This document shows, piece after piece, positions 26,690-35,080 of a stretch of DNA of 64,000 bases; position 1 is the first letter of the stretch; every line of letters begins with the position of its first letter. Location of the stretch: the NCBI RefSeq assembly GCF_030440595.1, contig NZ_CP047452.1:186001-250000 (forward strand). Reading direction: 5' to 3'. Below the pieces are notes generated by a model, which had not been told where the DNA came from, did no database searches, and saw nothing but the letters and a program-made list of their open reading frames with translations. This stretch comes from Corynebacterium glucuronolyticum DSM 44120 (GTDB taxonomy: Bacteria; Actinomycetota; Actinomycetes; Mycobacteriales; Mycobacteriaceae). The position numbers and the translations under genes were made by a program.

Positions 26690-27186
26690 TTATCCCCTTC
26701 AACGGGAAGACCCCAACCATTCACGAGACCGCCTTCATCGCCCCCAACGCGACGATTATCGGCGATGTCACCATCGGCGCCCACGCCTCCGTGTTCTACG
26801 GCGCGGTGCTCCGTGGCGACATCAACACCATCACCGTCGGCGATTACACCAACATCCAGGACAACGCCGTCCTCCACGTCGACGCCGATGCCCCGTGCAC
26901 CCTCGGCCACCACGTCACCGTCGGCCACCAGGCGCTCGTCCACGGCACGACGATCGAAGATAATTGTCTCATCGGCATGCAGTCGGCCGTCCTGTCCCGC
27001 TCCCACGTGGGCACCGGCACACTCATCGCCGCCGGTGCTGTGGTGCTGGAAGGCGCCGAAGTCCCCGAGCATTCCCTCGTCGCGGGTGTTCCCGGCAAGG
27101 TGAAGAAAACCATCGACCGGTCCTTCATCGAGCACGCCGAGCGCTACGCCCGCGTCGCCGCTGAGCACAAGAAGGCGACGGAGTAA
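26686..27186 (+). CDS. Gamma-class carbonic anhydrase-like hexapeptide-repeat protein
   Basis: A 166-residue left-handed beta-helix protein. Hexapeptide repeats run from PNATIIGDVTIGAHASVFYG through VGDYTNIQDNAVLHV and LGHHVTVGHQALVHG. The three metal-binding histidines of gamma-CA/YrdA proteins lie in LHVD, VGHQ and LVHG. Whether such actinobacterial members have carbonic anhydrase activity is variable. The ATG overlaps the amn stop (ATGA), so the two are co-translated. Confidence 0.88.
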   Translation: MIIPFNGKTPTIHETAFIAPNATIIGDVTIGAHASVFYGAVLRGDINTITVGDYTNIQDNAVLHVDADAPCTLGHHVTVGHQALVHGTTIEDNCLIGMQSAVLSRSHVGTGTLIAAGAVVLEGAEVPEHSLVAGVPGKVKKTIDRSFIEHAERYARVAAEHKKATE

Positions 27187-27187
27187 C

Positions 27188-27880
27188 CTACAGCCTCTCC
27201 AGTAACTCCGGCACGCCGGACGCCGCCGTGTCCTCGATGAACTCGTGCACGAGCGGAGTCAAAGACGTCGTCTGCGGCGAGATCTCGTACAGCCGCGCGC
27301 CGTTTTCCAGCGCGACGAGCGGGAGGCTCGCGGCGGGCTGCACGGTGCCGGAGGTGCCCACAATGACGAGAGTGTCGCACGCCTGCAACAGCTCAACCGC
27401 CCGGTTCCAGGCCTTTTCCGGCAGCGCCTCCCCGAACCACGTGACCTCCGGCCGGATAAAGTTCCCGCACAAGGGGCACGTCGGCGGCGTCAGCCGCTCA
27501 ACAGGCTCCGACCACTCCGGCAGCGTATAAGAATAAGGCCTTCCACAAATCGTGCACTTCCACTTGAACAGCGAGCCGTGCAGGTGCACAACCTCCGCCG
27601 AGCTGCCACGTTCGTGCAGGTTATCAATGTTTTGCGTGATGACGGGGTACCCGGCTTCGCCGATGGAAACGTGCCCGGCGTTCGGCTCCACAGAATTAGA
27701 TACCAGCGACCGCCACGTGTACCAGGCGAACATGGGTTCCGGGTCCTTCGCCCACGCGTCGATGGAGGCGAGCGCGGTCGGGTCGACGTTTTCCCACAGG
27801 CCTGTTTCCTTGTCGCGGTAGGTGGTGAGCCCCGAGTCGGCGCTCATTCCGGCGCCGGTAAAGAACACAATGTTGCCCAT
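27188..27880 (-). CDS. cobB: NAD-dependent protein deacylase (sirtuin, CobB type)
   Basis: A 230-residue sirtuin that removes acyl groups from lysines using NAD+. It has the NAD site FFTGAGMSADSGLTTYRD, ITQNIDNLHERGS, catalytic His101 in VVHLHG, and a zinc ribbon with Cys109/112/135/138 (CTIC and CPLC). Tyr54 and Arg57 form a YxxR pair (WYTWR) in the position used by CobB/SIRT5 for succinyl and malonyl groups, so desuccinylase activity is plausible. MGNIVFFTG is the natural start; the longer ORF from 27976 extends into the divergent gene. Only 19 bp separate it from the GNAT-LOG gene. Confidence 0.93.
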   Translation of the reverse strand: MGNIVFFTGAGMSADSGLTTYRDKETGLWENVDPTALASIDAWAKDPEPMFAWYTWRSLVSNSVEPNAGHVSIGEAGYPVITQNIDNLHERGSSAEVVHLHGSLFKWKCTICGRPYSYTLPEWSEPVERLTPPTCPLCGNFIRPEVTWFGEALPEKAWNRAVELLQACDTLVIVGTSGTVQPAASLPLVALENGARLYEISPQTTSLTPLVHEFIEDTAASGVPELLERL

Positions 27881-27899
27881 GACCACTACTCTAGTAGCT

Positions 27900-28868
27900 A
27901 TGCATATCGATTTCTGCGAGATGACCGCGGCGGATACGGCGCTGCGTGAGAAGGTTGCTGAGCTGGACGAGGACAAGGTTATCGCCAGCGATTTTGTCAG
28001 TTTTATTCCCGCTCGTGGTGATCACGGTGTGGTGGCGAAGGTGGGCGAGAAGGTCGCGGCGGCTGCGTGGGCGTCCTTTACTCGCGGTTCCACCCCGGTT
28101 CTTCGCCACGCGGTGCTGCCGGAGTTCCGCGGCCACGGCATTGGTCTGGCCATTCTGGAGCACCTCACGGAGTACGGCAAGAAGGTCGGCTGGCCAGGGC
28201 TGATGCTGGAGATGGATGAGGATAATCCGGCGCGCCGCTCGTTCGCGCGGCAGGGTTTCGAGTCCGTCGCGGGCGATGCGATGATGCTGCATCTGCGCCC
28301 GCCGTTGCGCAGTCTTGCGGTTTATTGTGGGTCGGCGCCGGGCTCCCGCACCTTCTACCAGGATGTCGCCCGTGAGCTGGGCGAACAGCTCGCAGATCGG
28401 GGGATCAAGGTGGTCTACGGCGGCGGTTCGGCAGGGCTGATGGGGGAGATGGCTTCGGGTGCGCTCGCCCACGGTGGGGACGTCCACGGGGTCATGGCCC
28501 GTGACCTCGCCGATCGCGAGCAGGCGTACGAGGGGCTCCCGCAGCTGGACATCGTCGATTCGATCCCCGAGCGCATTGCTCGGATGGAGGAGCTTGCCGA
28601 CGGCTTTTTGGCACTGCCGGGCGGTGTCGGTACGCTTTCTGAGCTTTTCGACGCTTTGACGAACCAACAAATTGGCTCCCATCAAAAACCCGTCATCCTC
28701 TTTAACGTCGAAGGGTATTGGAACCCGCTGGTCACCCTGCTGGAGAACACGATCTCGGAGGGCTTTACCCAGAAGAAATACGTCGACGCGCTCATCGTCG
28801 TGGAAACCGTCGCCGAGCTGGTGGAGAAGCTGGAGTCGTGGCGCGCACCCGGGGAGAAATGGCGATAG
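27900..28868 (+). CDS. Fusion: GNAT acetyltransferase domain plus LOG-type nucleotide phosphoribohydrolase
   Basis: A 322-residue two-domain protein. Residues 1-132 are a GNAT N-acetyltransferase with the acetyl-CoA motif FRGHGIGLAILEHL and the family end RRSFARQGFESV. Residues 137-322 are a LOG/TIGR00730 lysine-decarboxylase-like Rossmann domain with CGSAPGS, VVYGGGSAGLMGEMA and the catalytic PGGVGTLSELFDAL. LOG enzymes release the base from N6-modified or plain nucleoside 5'-monophosphates. The coding frame is continuous, so this is a true fusion in the sequence given. The short spacing to the sirtuin start suggests leaderless or near-leaderless divergent transcripts. The GNAT substrate is unknown. 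Confidence 0.9.
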   Translation: MHIDFCEMTAADTALREKVAELDEDKVIASDFVSFIPARGDHGVVAKVGEKVAAAAWASFTRGSTPVLRHAVLPEFRGHGIGLAILEHLTEYGKKVGWPGLMLEMDEDNPARRSFARQGFESVAGDAMMLHLRPPLRSLAVYCGSAPGSRTFYQDVARELGEQLADRGIKVVYGGGSAGLMGEMASGALAHGGDVHGVMARDLADREQAYEGLPQLDIVDSIPERIARMEELADGFLALPGGVGTLSELFDALTNQQIGSHQKPVILFNVEGYWNPLVTLLENTISEGFTQKKYVDALIVVETVAELVEKLESWRAPGEKWR

Positions 28869-28883
28869 GTACACTTAGCTTTT

Positions 28884-30518
28884 ATGACCGAGTCTCGTGA
28901 ACAGTCACTTCTAGATAGCAGCTGCGACGACTATATCTATAGTCTGGCGGAGCTCATGCCTACGGCTGCCACCGACTGGGGTATTCCCGGCATGGAGGGC
29001 GACCTACAGGATTTCAGCCCCGAGTACTACTCCGCCGTTGCCGATCGCGCCCGCGAGCTGCTCGCCGATGTCGACGCCTTCGAGGATGAGACGGACACCG
29101 AGGACGATGCCGACGTTTTCGACGATGTCGACCGCGTCACCGCCGCCGTCCTCCGCGACCGGCTGCGCCTGGAACTGGACCTGCACCACGAGTACGAGGA
29201 CCTCGGCAACCTGAACAACATCGACTCCCCGGTGCAGGAAATCCGCATGTCCTTCCAGAACATGCCTGCCGACGAGGATGCCATGCGCTCCCGCCTGTCC
29301 AAGGTGCCGGCCGCCCTCCAGGGCTACCAGCGTTCCCTGTCCGAGGCCGCGGTCCAGGGGCGTGTCGCCCCGATCCGCCAGATCGAGGAAGTGAAAAAGC
29401 AGTGCGACGAGCTTGCCGAGCCCGGCTCGCTCTTGGAAACCTGCCTTGCCCCCGAAGCCGAAATCGAGGCCGCCAAGGCCGCATTCGGCTCCATGCGCGA
29501 GTGGCTGACGGACACCCTCGCCCCGCACGCGCCACAGGAGGATGCCTGCGGGCTGGAGCGCTACGAACGCTTCTCTAAGCTCTTCGTCGGCTTCGACATC
29601 GACTTCGAGGAAGCCTACAACTGGGGAATCGACGCGCTGCAGGAGATCGTCGAAAAGCAAAAGAAGGTGGCCGAAGAGCTCTACGGTGAGGGGACGAGCG
29701 TCGAAAGGGCGCTAGAGAACCTCGAGGAAGACCCGCGCTACCAGCTGCACGGCACCGGCGAGCTGAAAAAGTGGATGCAGAAGACGGCGAACCAGGCCAT
29801 CGCCCAGCTCAGGGATGTCGAGTTCGACATCCCCGAGGAAATGGCGAGGATCCAGTGCCTCATCGACCCGTCGGGCACCGGCGGCATCTACTACACCGCA
29901 CCCACCGACGACTTCTCCCGGCCGGGACGCATGTGGTGGGCGGTGCCAGAGGGGCAGGAGACGTTCCACACGTGGCAGGAGAAGACGACCGTCTTCCACG
30001 AGGGCGTTCCCGGCCACCACATGCAGCTCGGCACCCAGATCGCCAACGAAAACCTCAACGCGTGGCGACGCCTCGCCTGCTGGAACTCCGGCCACGGCGA
30101 AGGCTGGGCCCTCTACGGCGAATCCCTCATGGAAGAGCTCGGCTACCTCGACGACCCGGGCTACGTCATGGGCTACCTCGACTCCCAGCGCCTCCGCGCC
30201 GCCCGCGTCGTCCTCGACATCGGCGTCCACCTCGGCTTCAAGACCCCCGAAGGCAACACGTGGGATGCCTCCTACGCCCGCTCCTTCCTGCAGGACAACA
30301 CGGCCATGGCCGATGCCAATGTCCGCTTTGAGCTGAACCGCTACCTCGGCTGGCCCGGCCAGGCCCCCTCCTACGCCCTCGGGCAGCGCGCCTGGCGGGA
30401 ACTGCGCCACGACATCACCGCCGACGGCATGAGTCCCAAGGAGTTCCACTCCCGCGCGCTCGCTTTCGGCTCCATCCCGATGAACATCCTTCGCGAAGAA
30501 ATGATCGAGAACAACTAA
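28884..30518 (+). CDS. DUF885-family protein, putative metallo-carboxypeptidase fold
   Basis: A 544-residue DUF885 protein. The diagnostic metal motif HEGVPGHHMQLG (HExxPGHH) sits at about residue 370. It is followed by NSGHGEGWALYGESLMEELG, in which a second Glu would complete a gluzincin-like site, and by the C-terminal YALGQRAWRELR segment. There is no signal peptide. The N-terminal third is acidic and helical. The biochemical role of most DUF885 proteins is unknown; peptidase activity is an inference from the motif. It starts 15 bp after the GNAT-LOG stop and overlaps the SDR start as TAATG. Confidence 0.85.
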   Translation: MTESREQSLLDSSCDDYIYSLAELMPTAATDWGIPGMEGDLQDFSPEYYSAVADRARELLADVDAFEDETDTEDDADVFDDVDRVTAAVLRDRLRLELDLHHEYEDLGNLNNIDSPVQEIRMSFQNMPADEDAMRSRLSKVPAALQGYQRSLSEAAVQGRVAPIRQIEEVKKQCDELAEPGSLLETCLAPEAEIEAAKAAFGSMREWLTDTLAPHAPQEDACGLERYERFSKLFVGFDIDFEEAYNWGIDALQEIVEKQKKVAEELYGEGTSVERALENLEEDPRYQLHGTGELKKWMQKTANQAIAQLRDVEFDIPEEMARIQCLIDPSGTGGIYYTAPTDDFSRPGRMWWAVPEGQETFHTWQEKTTVFHEGVPGHHMQLGTQIANENLNAWRRLACWNSGHGEGWALYGESLMEELGYLDDPGYVMGYLDSQRLRAARVVLDIGVHLGFKTPEGNTWDASYARSFLQDNTAMADANVRFELNRYLGWPGQAPSYALGQRAWRELRHDITADGMSPKEFHSRALAFGSIPMNILREEMIENN

Positions 30519-31264
30519 TGCGTATCCTCATCACCGGAGCAAGCTCAGGAATTGGAAAGTCCGCCGCAGAAAAGCTGCGCGCGCAAGGCCACGAGATCAT
30601 AGGCATCGGCCGCAGGGAGATCGACGACCCGAACTACTACAGCTGCGATTTCACCGATCTTGGTGCCGTCCGCTCGTTGGCTTCTGAGCTTTCCGGCATC
30701 GACGCCATGGCCTGCAACGCCGGCGGCATCCTCCCCGCCGGCGGCCTTACCGACGACGGCTTCGACCCCGCCTGGCAGACCAACGTGCTTGCCAACCTCC
30801 TCCTGCAGGAAGCCCTCGCACCCCAAGGCCCCGTCATCTGGACGAGCTCCATCGCCCAGTACGGCGGCCCCGCCATCGTCCCCGAAGAGGTCCACGGCGA
30901 CCGCACCGGCACCAAAGACTTTGACGTCTACGCCCAGTGCAAGCGTGGCTGCGCCCTCATCGCCCGCGAATCCGCCCGCCGGGGCTTGCGTGCCGCCAGC
31001 TTCCACCCCGGCGTGATCAGCTCCAACTTCGGCCTCGCCACCGACAACCAGGTGAGGGACCTCTACGCCCTCCCGCTTGCCAAGAAGGTCCTGGCCACTC
31101 CCGACCTCGGTGGCTCCCGACTTGCCGAACTCCTTTCCGGCGAGGTCACCCTCGACGGTTCCTTCTACGTCACCCGCGTCCGCGGCCACTTCGTCCGCGG
31201 CCACGCCCGCGACACCAACATCGCCCGCACCATCTACGAGCAGAGCCTGGAGTTCTGTGGATAA
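30518..31264 (+). CDS. Short-chain dehydrogenase/reductase
   Basis: A 248-residue SDR with the nucleotide-binding motif TGASSGIGKSAAEKL, the NAG-type segment ACNAGGILPAGG, catalytic Ser in VIWTSSIAQYGG and the YxxxK pair in YAQCKRGC. It is shorter in the N-terminal half than classical members (only CDF at the end of beta-3). It is coupled to the DUF885 gene by a TAATG stop/start overlap, so the two are probably one operon. Substrate unknown. Its stop codon lies in a DnaA-box-like inverted repeat. Confidence 0.88.
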   Translation: MRILITGASSGIGKSAAEKLRAQGHEIIGIGRREIDDPNYYSCDFTDLGAVRSLASELSGIDAMACNAGGILPAGGLTDDGFDPAWQTNVLANLLLQEALAPQGPVIWTSSIAQYGGPAIVPEEVHGDRTGTKDFDVYAQCKRGCALIARESARRGLRAASFHPGVISSNFGLATDNQVRDLYALPLAKKVLATPDLGGSRLAELLSGEVTLDGSFYVTRVRGHFVRGHARDTNIARTIYEQSLEFCG

Positions 31265-31294
31265 CTTTTCTGGCCCGGCCTGAGTTATCCACAG
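31255..31294. repeat. Inverted pair of perfect DnaA-box sequences at the SDR stop
   Basis: CTGTGGATAACT (31255-31266) and AGTTATCCACAG (31283-31294) form a perfect 12-bp inverted repeat with a 16-bp spacer. Each arm contains TTATCCACA, the consensus DnaA 9-mer, in opposite orientation. As RNA it could act as a terminator for the DUF885-SDR operon. As DNA it could bind DnaA. Which is used is not shown. Confidence 0.7.
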
Positions 31295-31345
31295 GTTTGG
31301 GTCATTGCGTTTGCAACCGCCCTTCCGCGCTTTATTGTGTGTGGC

Positions 31346-32476
31346 ATGACCGCTTTAACGGATTGTGCTGTGTTCCTCTCGCAGGCGATGGTGATCGCCG
31401 GGGAGGCGTTCGGCATGTCCAAAAAAGCACTCGTCCGGGCAGGCTACGACAAGACCACCGCCCACACCATCCACAAACTTGCGGGCATCTACTACGGCCG
31501 CTGTGGCGCACCACGCAAACAGGAACGCTCCCGTGAGAAAGCCACCACCGCTGGCTGCTCCTTCGCCTCGTTGCAGGCTATTGAACGGTTTGTGGCGAAA
31601 CTTCCGAAGAAGCATGCGTGGACGATCCGTGAGGCTCTTGTTCCCTATGGTCGGGACATCACCGCGATTAACGCGGAGGGTGCGCGTCTCCTGCAGGAGT
31701 ACACCCGGGCGGAGAACCCGGAAAAGAGACTCACCTACCGGGCGATCCCGAATTCCACGTTCGCAACACTCACCTTGACGGCAGAGTCCTCCCGTGTGAA
31801 GCAGATTTTTGACCGGGCACAAGCAACGGACACGAAGTGTCCTGCCGATGGTTTGATCAAGCTTGCGCTTGCGGCTAATGATGGGGAGCTTCCCCCTGTT
31901 GCTATCCCGTTGATGGTGATTCCGTTTACGATGCCGTATGTTCACGTTACGGAGGTGGAGCGGGGGAAGTTTGTTTTCTCCATGACCAACGGTGCCACCA
32001 TCTCCGGTGAAGAGATCGTGCGGGCGAAACTTGCCGAGGAACGCCTCGTTGCCCTTGTTAGCCCCCTCGGCCCACGAGACTTCGGGATCTACCGGATTGA
32101 GATGACGCCGGAGTCTCGGTATGCGGACCCGTTGGAGCGGTTTATTCAATCAACCCGTAACCCGGTGTGCGCCTGGCCAGGCTGTAGTAAACCGGCCACC
32201 AAATCCCAGATTCATCACATTAAACCGGTGAAGCATGGTGGGAAAACCGTATCAGAGAACTTGATGGTGTTGTGTGACTACCACAACGGCATTAACGATG
32301 ATGACCTGGATAAACCGAAGCATGGTCACATGGTGAGAATCAACGGGTTGGAGTATTGGAAGCCTGCGTTCGGTGGGCCGCTGAAGTTGAACATGAACCC
32401 GTGCGCCCAGGGTGGTGCCGTCCGGCTTGCCCGGATGCAACTCGGCATGCCCATCGACCCCAGCCCACCGGGGTAA
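31346..32476 (+). CDS. HNH endonuclease domain protein (13E12/DUF222 family)
   Basis: A 376-residue member of the 13E12-repeat family common in actinobacterial genomes. The N-terminal helical DUF222-like region covers about residues 1-250. The C-terminal HNH module reads CAWPGCSKPATKSQIHHIKP, then NLMVLCDYHN, with paired Cys for zinc and the HH-N-H active residues. The function of these genes is unknown; mobility or DNA repair has been proposed from the nuclease domain. A paralogue is at 52901. MTALTDCAVF (31346) is preferred to the ATG three codons upstream. A hairpin terminator follows at 32490. Confidence 0.87.
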   Translation: MTALTDCAVFLSQAMVIAGEAFGMSKKALVRAGYDKTTAHTIHKLAGIYYGRCGAPRKQERSREKATTAGCSFASLQAIERFVAKLPKKHAWTIREALVPYGRDITAINAEGARLLQEYTRAENPEKRLTYRAIPNSTFATLTLTAESSRVKQIFDRAQATDTKCPADGLIKLALAANDGELPPVAIPLMVIPFTMPYVHVTEVERGKFVFSMTNGATISGEEIVRAKLAEERLVALVSPLGPRDFGIYRIEMTPESRYADPLERFIQSTRNPVCAWPGCSKPATKSQIHHIKPVKHGGKTVSENLMVLCDYHNGINDDDLDKPKHGHMVRINGLEYWKPAFGGPLKLNMNPCAQGGAVRLARMQLGMPIDPSPPG

Positions 32477-32489
32477 GAAACCGCAGCTC

Positions 32490-32513
32490 AAATAGGGCCT
32501 TCGGGCCCCATTT
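32490..32513 (+). terminator. Hairpin terminator after the HNH gene
   Basis: AAATAGGGCC-TTCG-GGCCCCATTT: a 10-bp stem with one mismatch and a stable TTCG tetraloop, ending in TTT. A second, looser inverted repeat (GGCCCTCC / GGGAGGGC) follows before the small membrane protein gene. Confidence 0.85.
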
Positions 32514-32645
32514 GGCGTACCCAAAATAAAAGCGCGAGGCCCTCCGTGCCTCATGGGGAATGCCCCCAGAGGGAGGGCGACCGGTATGACAGCCCATTAA
32601 TGGGTAACCTATGACCGTATCTTCCCGAAAATCGAAAGGTTCCCT

Positions 32646-32984
32646 ATGTTGGATAGCTTCCGCAAGATGTGTGAAAAAACCACCATCCCCGTCATCCTGG
32701 CCGCCGGCTTCCCCATCGCCATCCTTGTCGAGCAGAACCAGGGCTTCCTCGACGAGGGAGGCACTTCCGTCGCAGTCGAGTGGGCGGTCCTGCTTGCCGT
32801 TGTTGTTTGGATGCTTTATCTTCAAAATGACTCGCGAGCGGTATTCATTTCCAAGCTCATCTTCCTCGCCTGCATGGTCGGCCTTGGGCTGACCGCAGAC
32901 ATGTGGGCGTGGATCCTCATGGTTCTCATCGGCCTCGTGGCGATGTACTCGGATGCCAAGCGCAGGCGGAACGTTCGCGCCTAG
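32646..32984 (+). CDS. Small membrane protein, three predicted helices
   Basis: A 112-residue hydrophobic protein with helices at about residues 13-30, 42-60 and 68-100 (ISKLIFLACMVGLGLTADMW) and a basic C-terminal tail, DAKRRRNVRA, that should be cytoplasmic. AAAGG lies 8-12 nt before the ATG. No family recognised. Its stop shares a CTAG with the convergent helicase gene. Confidence 0.75.
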   Translation: MLDSFRKMCEKTTIPVILAAGFPIAILVEQNQGFLDEGGTSVAVEWAVLLAVVVWMLYLQNDSRAVFISKLIFLACMVGLGLTADMWAWILMVLIGLVAMYSDAKRRRNVRA

Positions 32985-35074
32985 CGCCGCTTCTTCGTCC
33001 GCGCCGTCGGCGTCGCGGTCAGCGGATCCTCAGGCCAGGGGTGCTTGGGGTAACGTCCGCGCATGTCGGCGCGGACGCCGGCGTACGGTCCCGCCCAGAA
33101 GCTCGCGAGGTCCCCCGTGCGCGCAAGCGACCGGCCGGCGGGGGAGAGGAGTTCAAAAATGATCGGTACGCCGAGGATCGTCGGTGTTTCCGTCAGTCCG
33201 AAGCATTCCTGCAGTTTGCAGGCGACTTCCGGCCCGTGTTCGGTGTAGTCGATCCGATGGTTGTTGTCGGCGGGGGACGTCCATGTCTCCGGTGGGATGG
33301 AATCGAACTTGTCCCACGGAACCTGCCCCATCAAAGCTTTATAATCGCCAGGCACAGGCTCCGGCCAGTCCGCAAATTCATGCGCAAATACCAGCCGCTC
33401 GTACAAATTGCGCGCCCGGGCGCTCATGTGCTTCGGCTTCGATGCCTCAAATCGGTGCAATTCCTCCGCCGTCGGCTGCACGGGCGTTTCCTTGACGACG
33501 ATCGCGCCGACGTGCTCCACCAAGCGCGCCTGCAACTTTCCCTCGACAACCTGCGTCTTCCTCGTGACTTCTGTCTCGGGAGTATCCCCGAGCACCTCCG
33601 CGTGGTGGATGACATACCCCCGCGGCGACCGCGTCACATCCGTCGCCACAATCCACGTGCTACGGAGTGGCACGTCTTTCAGTTGCGCCCGGAACCCCGC
33701 CGCCGTCAGGTACGTGTCGCCCTGCCGCCGCGCAATCCACTCGGGCCGCATCGTCGCGGCTACAGTTCCCGGGTCGACCGGTTGCGAGCGGTGGGTGAGG
33801 CGGGCGAGGCGTCGCGGGTCGTCGTCGGTAAGCTTGGCCAACGTCTTCGCGGCACCGGACCCCAACTTCAGCAAGGTAGCGGCGGCCCGCGGATCCGTCG
33901 GAACGGTGGCAGCTTTCCGGCCCAGCTCGGTGATGGAACCGTCGACAAGCCCCAAAGAGCGGAGGGTGGCTAGGGCATCCGCGTACGCCTTCTCGGGGAA
34001 CGGATCGAGCATGGGCAAATCCGTGGAACCCCAGGCCAGCGCGGTCAAAACGGCCTCGGTGAGGTCCGCCGACGCAATCTCCGGCGTGGGGTACGGCCGC
34101 GTCAGATCCGCCTCCCGATAGCACCGAATCACCGTCCCCGGCGCCTCACGCACCGCTCGTCCCGCCCTTTGGCTTGCCGACGATTGGGAGATCGTTTGTG
34201 TGACTAGTCCCGTCACTCCGCGCAATGCATCCCGCTTGGGTTGCCTTTCCAGCCCCGTGTCGATGACGAGCGACACCCCCGGCACCGTCAACGACGACTC
34301 GGCGATGGATGTTGCCACCACAATCGCATCGCTGCGGGTCAGCGCCCGATCCTGCTCCTTCGCGCTGAGCCCGCCGTGCAGCGGCAGCGCCCCAGGAATC
34401 ATATTTGTGAGGCGCTCCACGTCCCGAATCCGCGGCACGAAAATCAGTGCCCGTCCTTCGGCGAAGCTCGCCACATGGCGCAGATAATCATCGGTGAGCT
34501 GGATCCGATCCGGGTGCGGCTTGTACACCGTGGTCAGCGGGAACATCGGCGCCTCGTAGCTCGCCACACCCGCGCCCATGAGTTCCGCGAAGCGCTGCGC
34601 GTCCGCCGTCGCACTCATCGCCACCACGTGCAGGTCCTCGCGCAACTGGCTGAGCTCAATCAGCATGCCCAGCAACACATCGGTGTCCACGTGCCGTTCG
34701 TGTACCTCATCGATGATGACCCCACCGATGCCGGGCAGCTCCGGGTCGCGCAGCAGCGCGTTGATGAGCACGCGCGGCGTGACGAACTCCACGTCGCGGC
34801 CGGCCTGCGAATCGCCTTTCACGCGGTGACCGACGGCGTGCGGATCCCCCGACAGGTGCCGCAACCGCCGGGCGGCAGCCCGTGCCGTGACGCGGCGCGG
34901 GCTGGTGACGATGACCTTTCCGGCCAGGATATTAGCCAAGGCCGGCGGGACGAGCGTCGTCTTACCCGTGCCGGGTGGCGCCTCCACCACGAGGAGACGG
35001 TTGTCCTCCAACGCAGAAGAAATCGCCGCTGGGTCAATGGGGAGACCTACGGCGATTTCTTGGAGGTTGAACAC
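32981..35074 (-). CDS. hrpB: ATP-dependent helicase HrpB-like (DEAH family)
   Basis: A 697-residue SF2 RNA-helicase-type protein. Motif I is APPGTGKTTLVP, Ia TSPRRVTARAAARRL, motif II DEVH (VIIDEVHERHVDTD), motif III MSATAD, and motif VI QRAGRAVREAPG. The C-terminal HrpB domain contains RSTWIVATDVTRSP and the ending PILGVPIIFELLSPAGRSLA. It is about 110 residues shorter than E. coli HrpB (809 aa). The cellular role of HrpB is poorly known. It stands alone between a convergent membrane protein and an ABC operon on the same strand, 6 bp downstream of the permease stop. Confidence 0.9.
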   Translation of the reverse strand: MFNLQEIAVGLPIDPAAISSALEDNRLLVVEAPPGTGKTTLVPPALANILAGKVIVTSPRRVTARAAARRLRHLSGDPHAVGHRVKGDSQAGRDVEFVTPRVLINALLRDPELPGIGGVIIDEVHERHVDTDVLLGMLIELSQLREDLHVVAMSATADAQRFAELMGAGVASYEAPMFPLTTVYKPHPDRIQLTDDYLRHVASFAEGRALIFVPRIRDVERLTNMIPGALPLHGGLSAKEQDRALTRSDAIVVATSIAESSLTVPGVSLVIDTGLERQPKRDALRGVTGLVTQTISQSSASQRAGRAVREAPGTVIRCYREADLTRPYPTPEIASADLTEAVLTALAWGSTDLPMLDPFPEKAYADALATLRSLGLVDGSITELGRKAATVPTDPRAAATLLKLGSGAAKTLAKLTDDDPRRLARLTHRSQPVDPGTVAATMRPEWIARRQGDTYLTAAGFRAQLKDVPLRSTWIVATDVTRSPRGYVIHHAEVLGDTPETEVTRKTQVVEGKLQARLVEHVGAIVVKETPVQPTAEELHRFEASKPKHMSARARNLYERLVFAHEFADWPEPVPGDYKALMGQVPWDKFDSIPPETWTSPADNNHRIDYTEHGPEVACKLQECFGLTETPTILGVPIIFELLSPAGRSLARTGDLASFWAGPYAGVRADMRGRYPKHPWPEDPLTATPTARTKKRR

Positions 35075-35080
35075 GATGGA

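Noticed and set aside
31265..31345. A replication origin at the DnaA boxes
   Set aside because: There are only two boxes, no AT-rich unwinding element, and no dnaA/dnaN/gyrB nearby.
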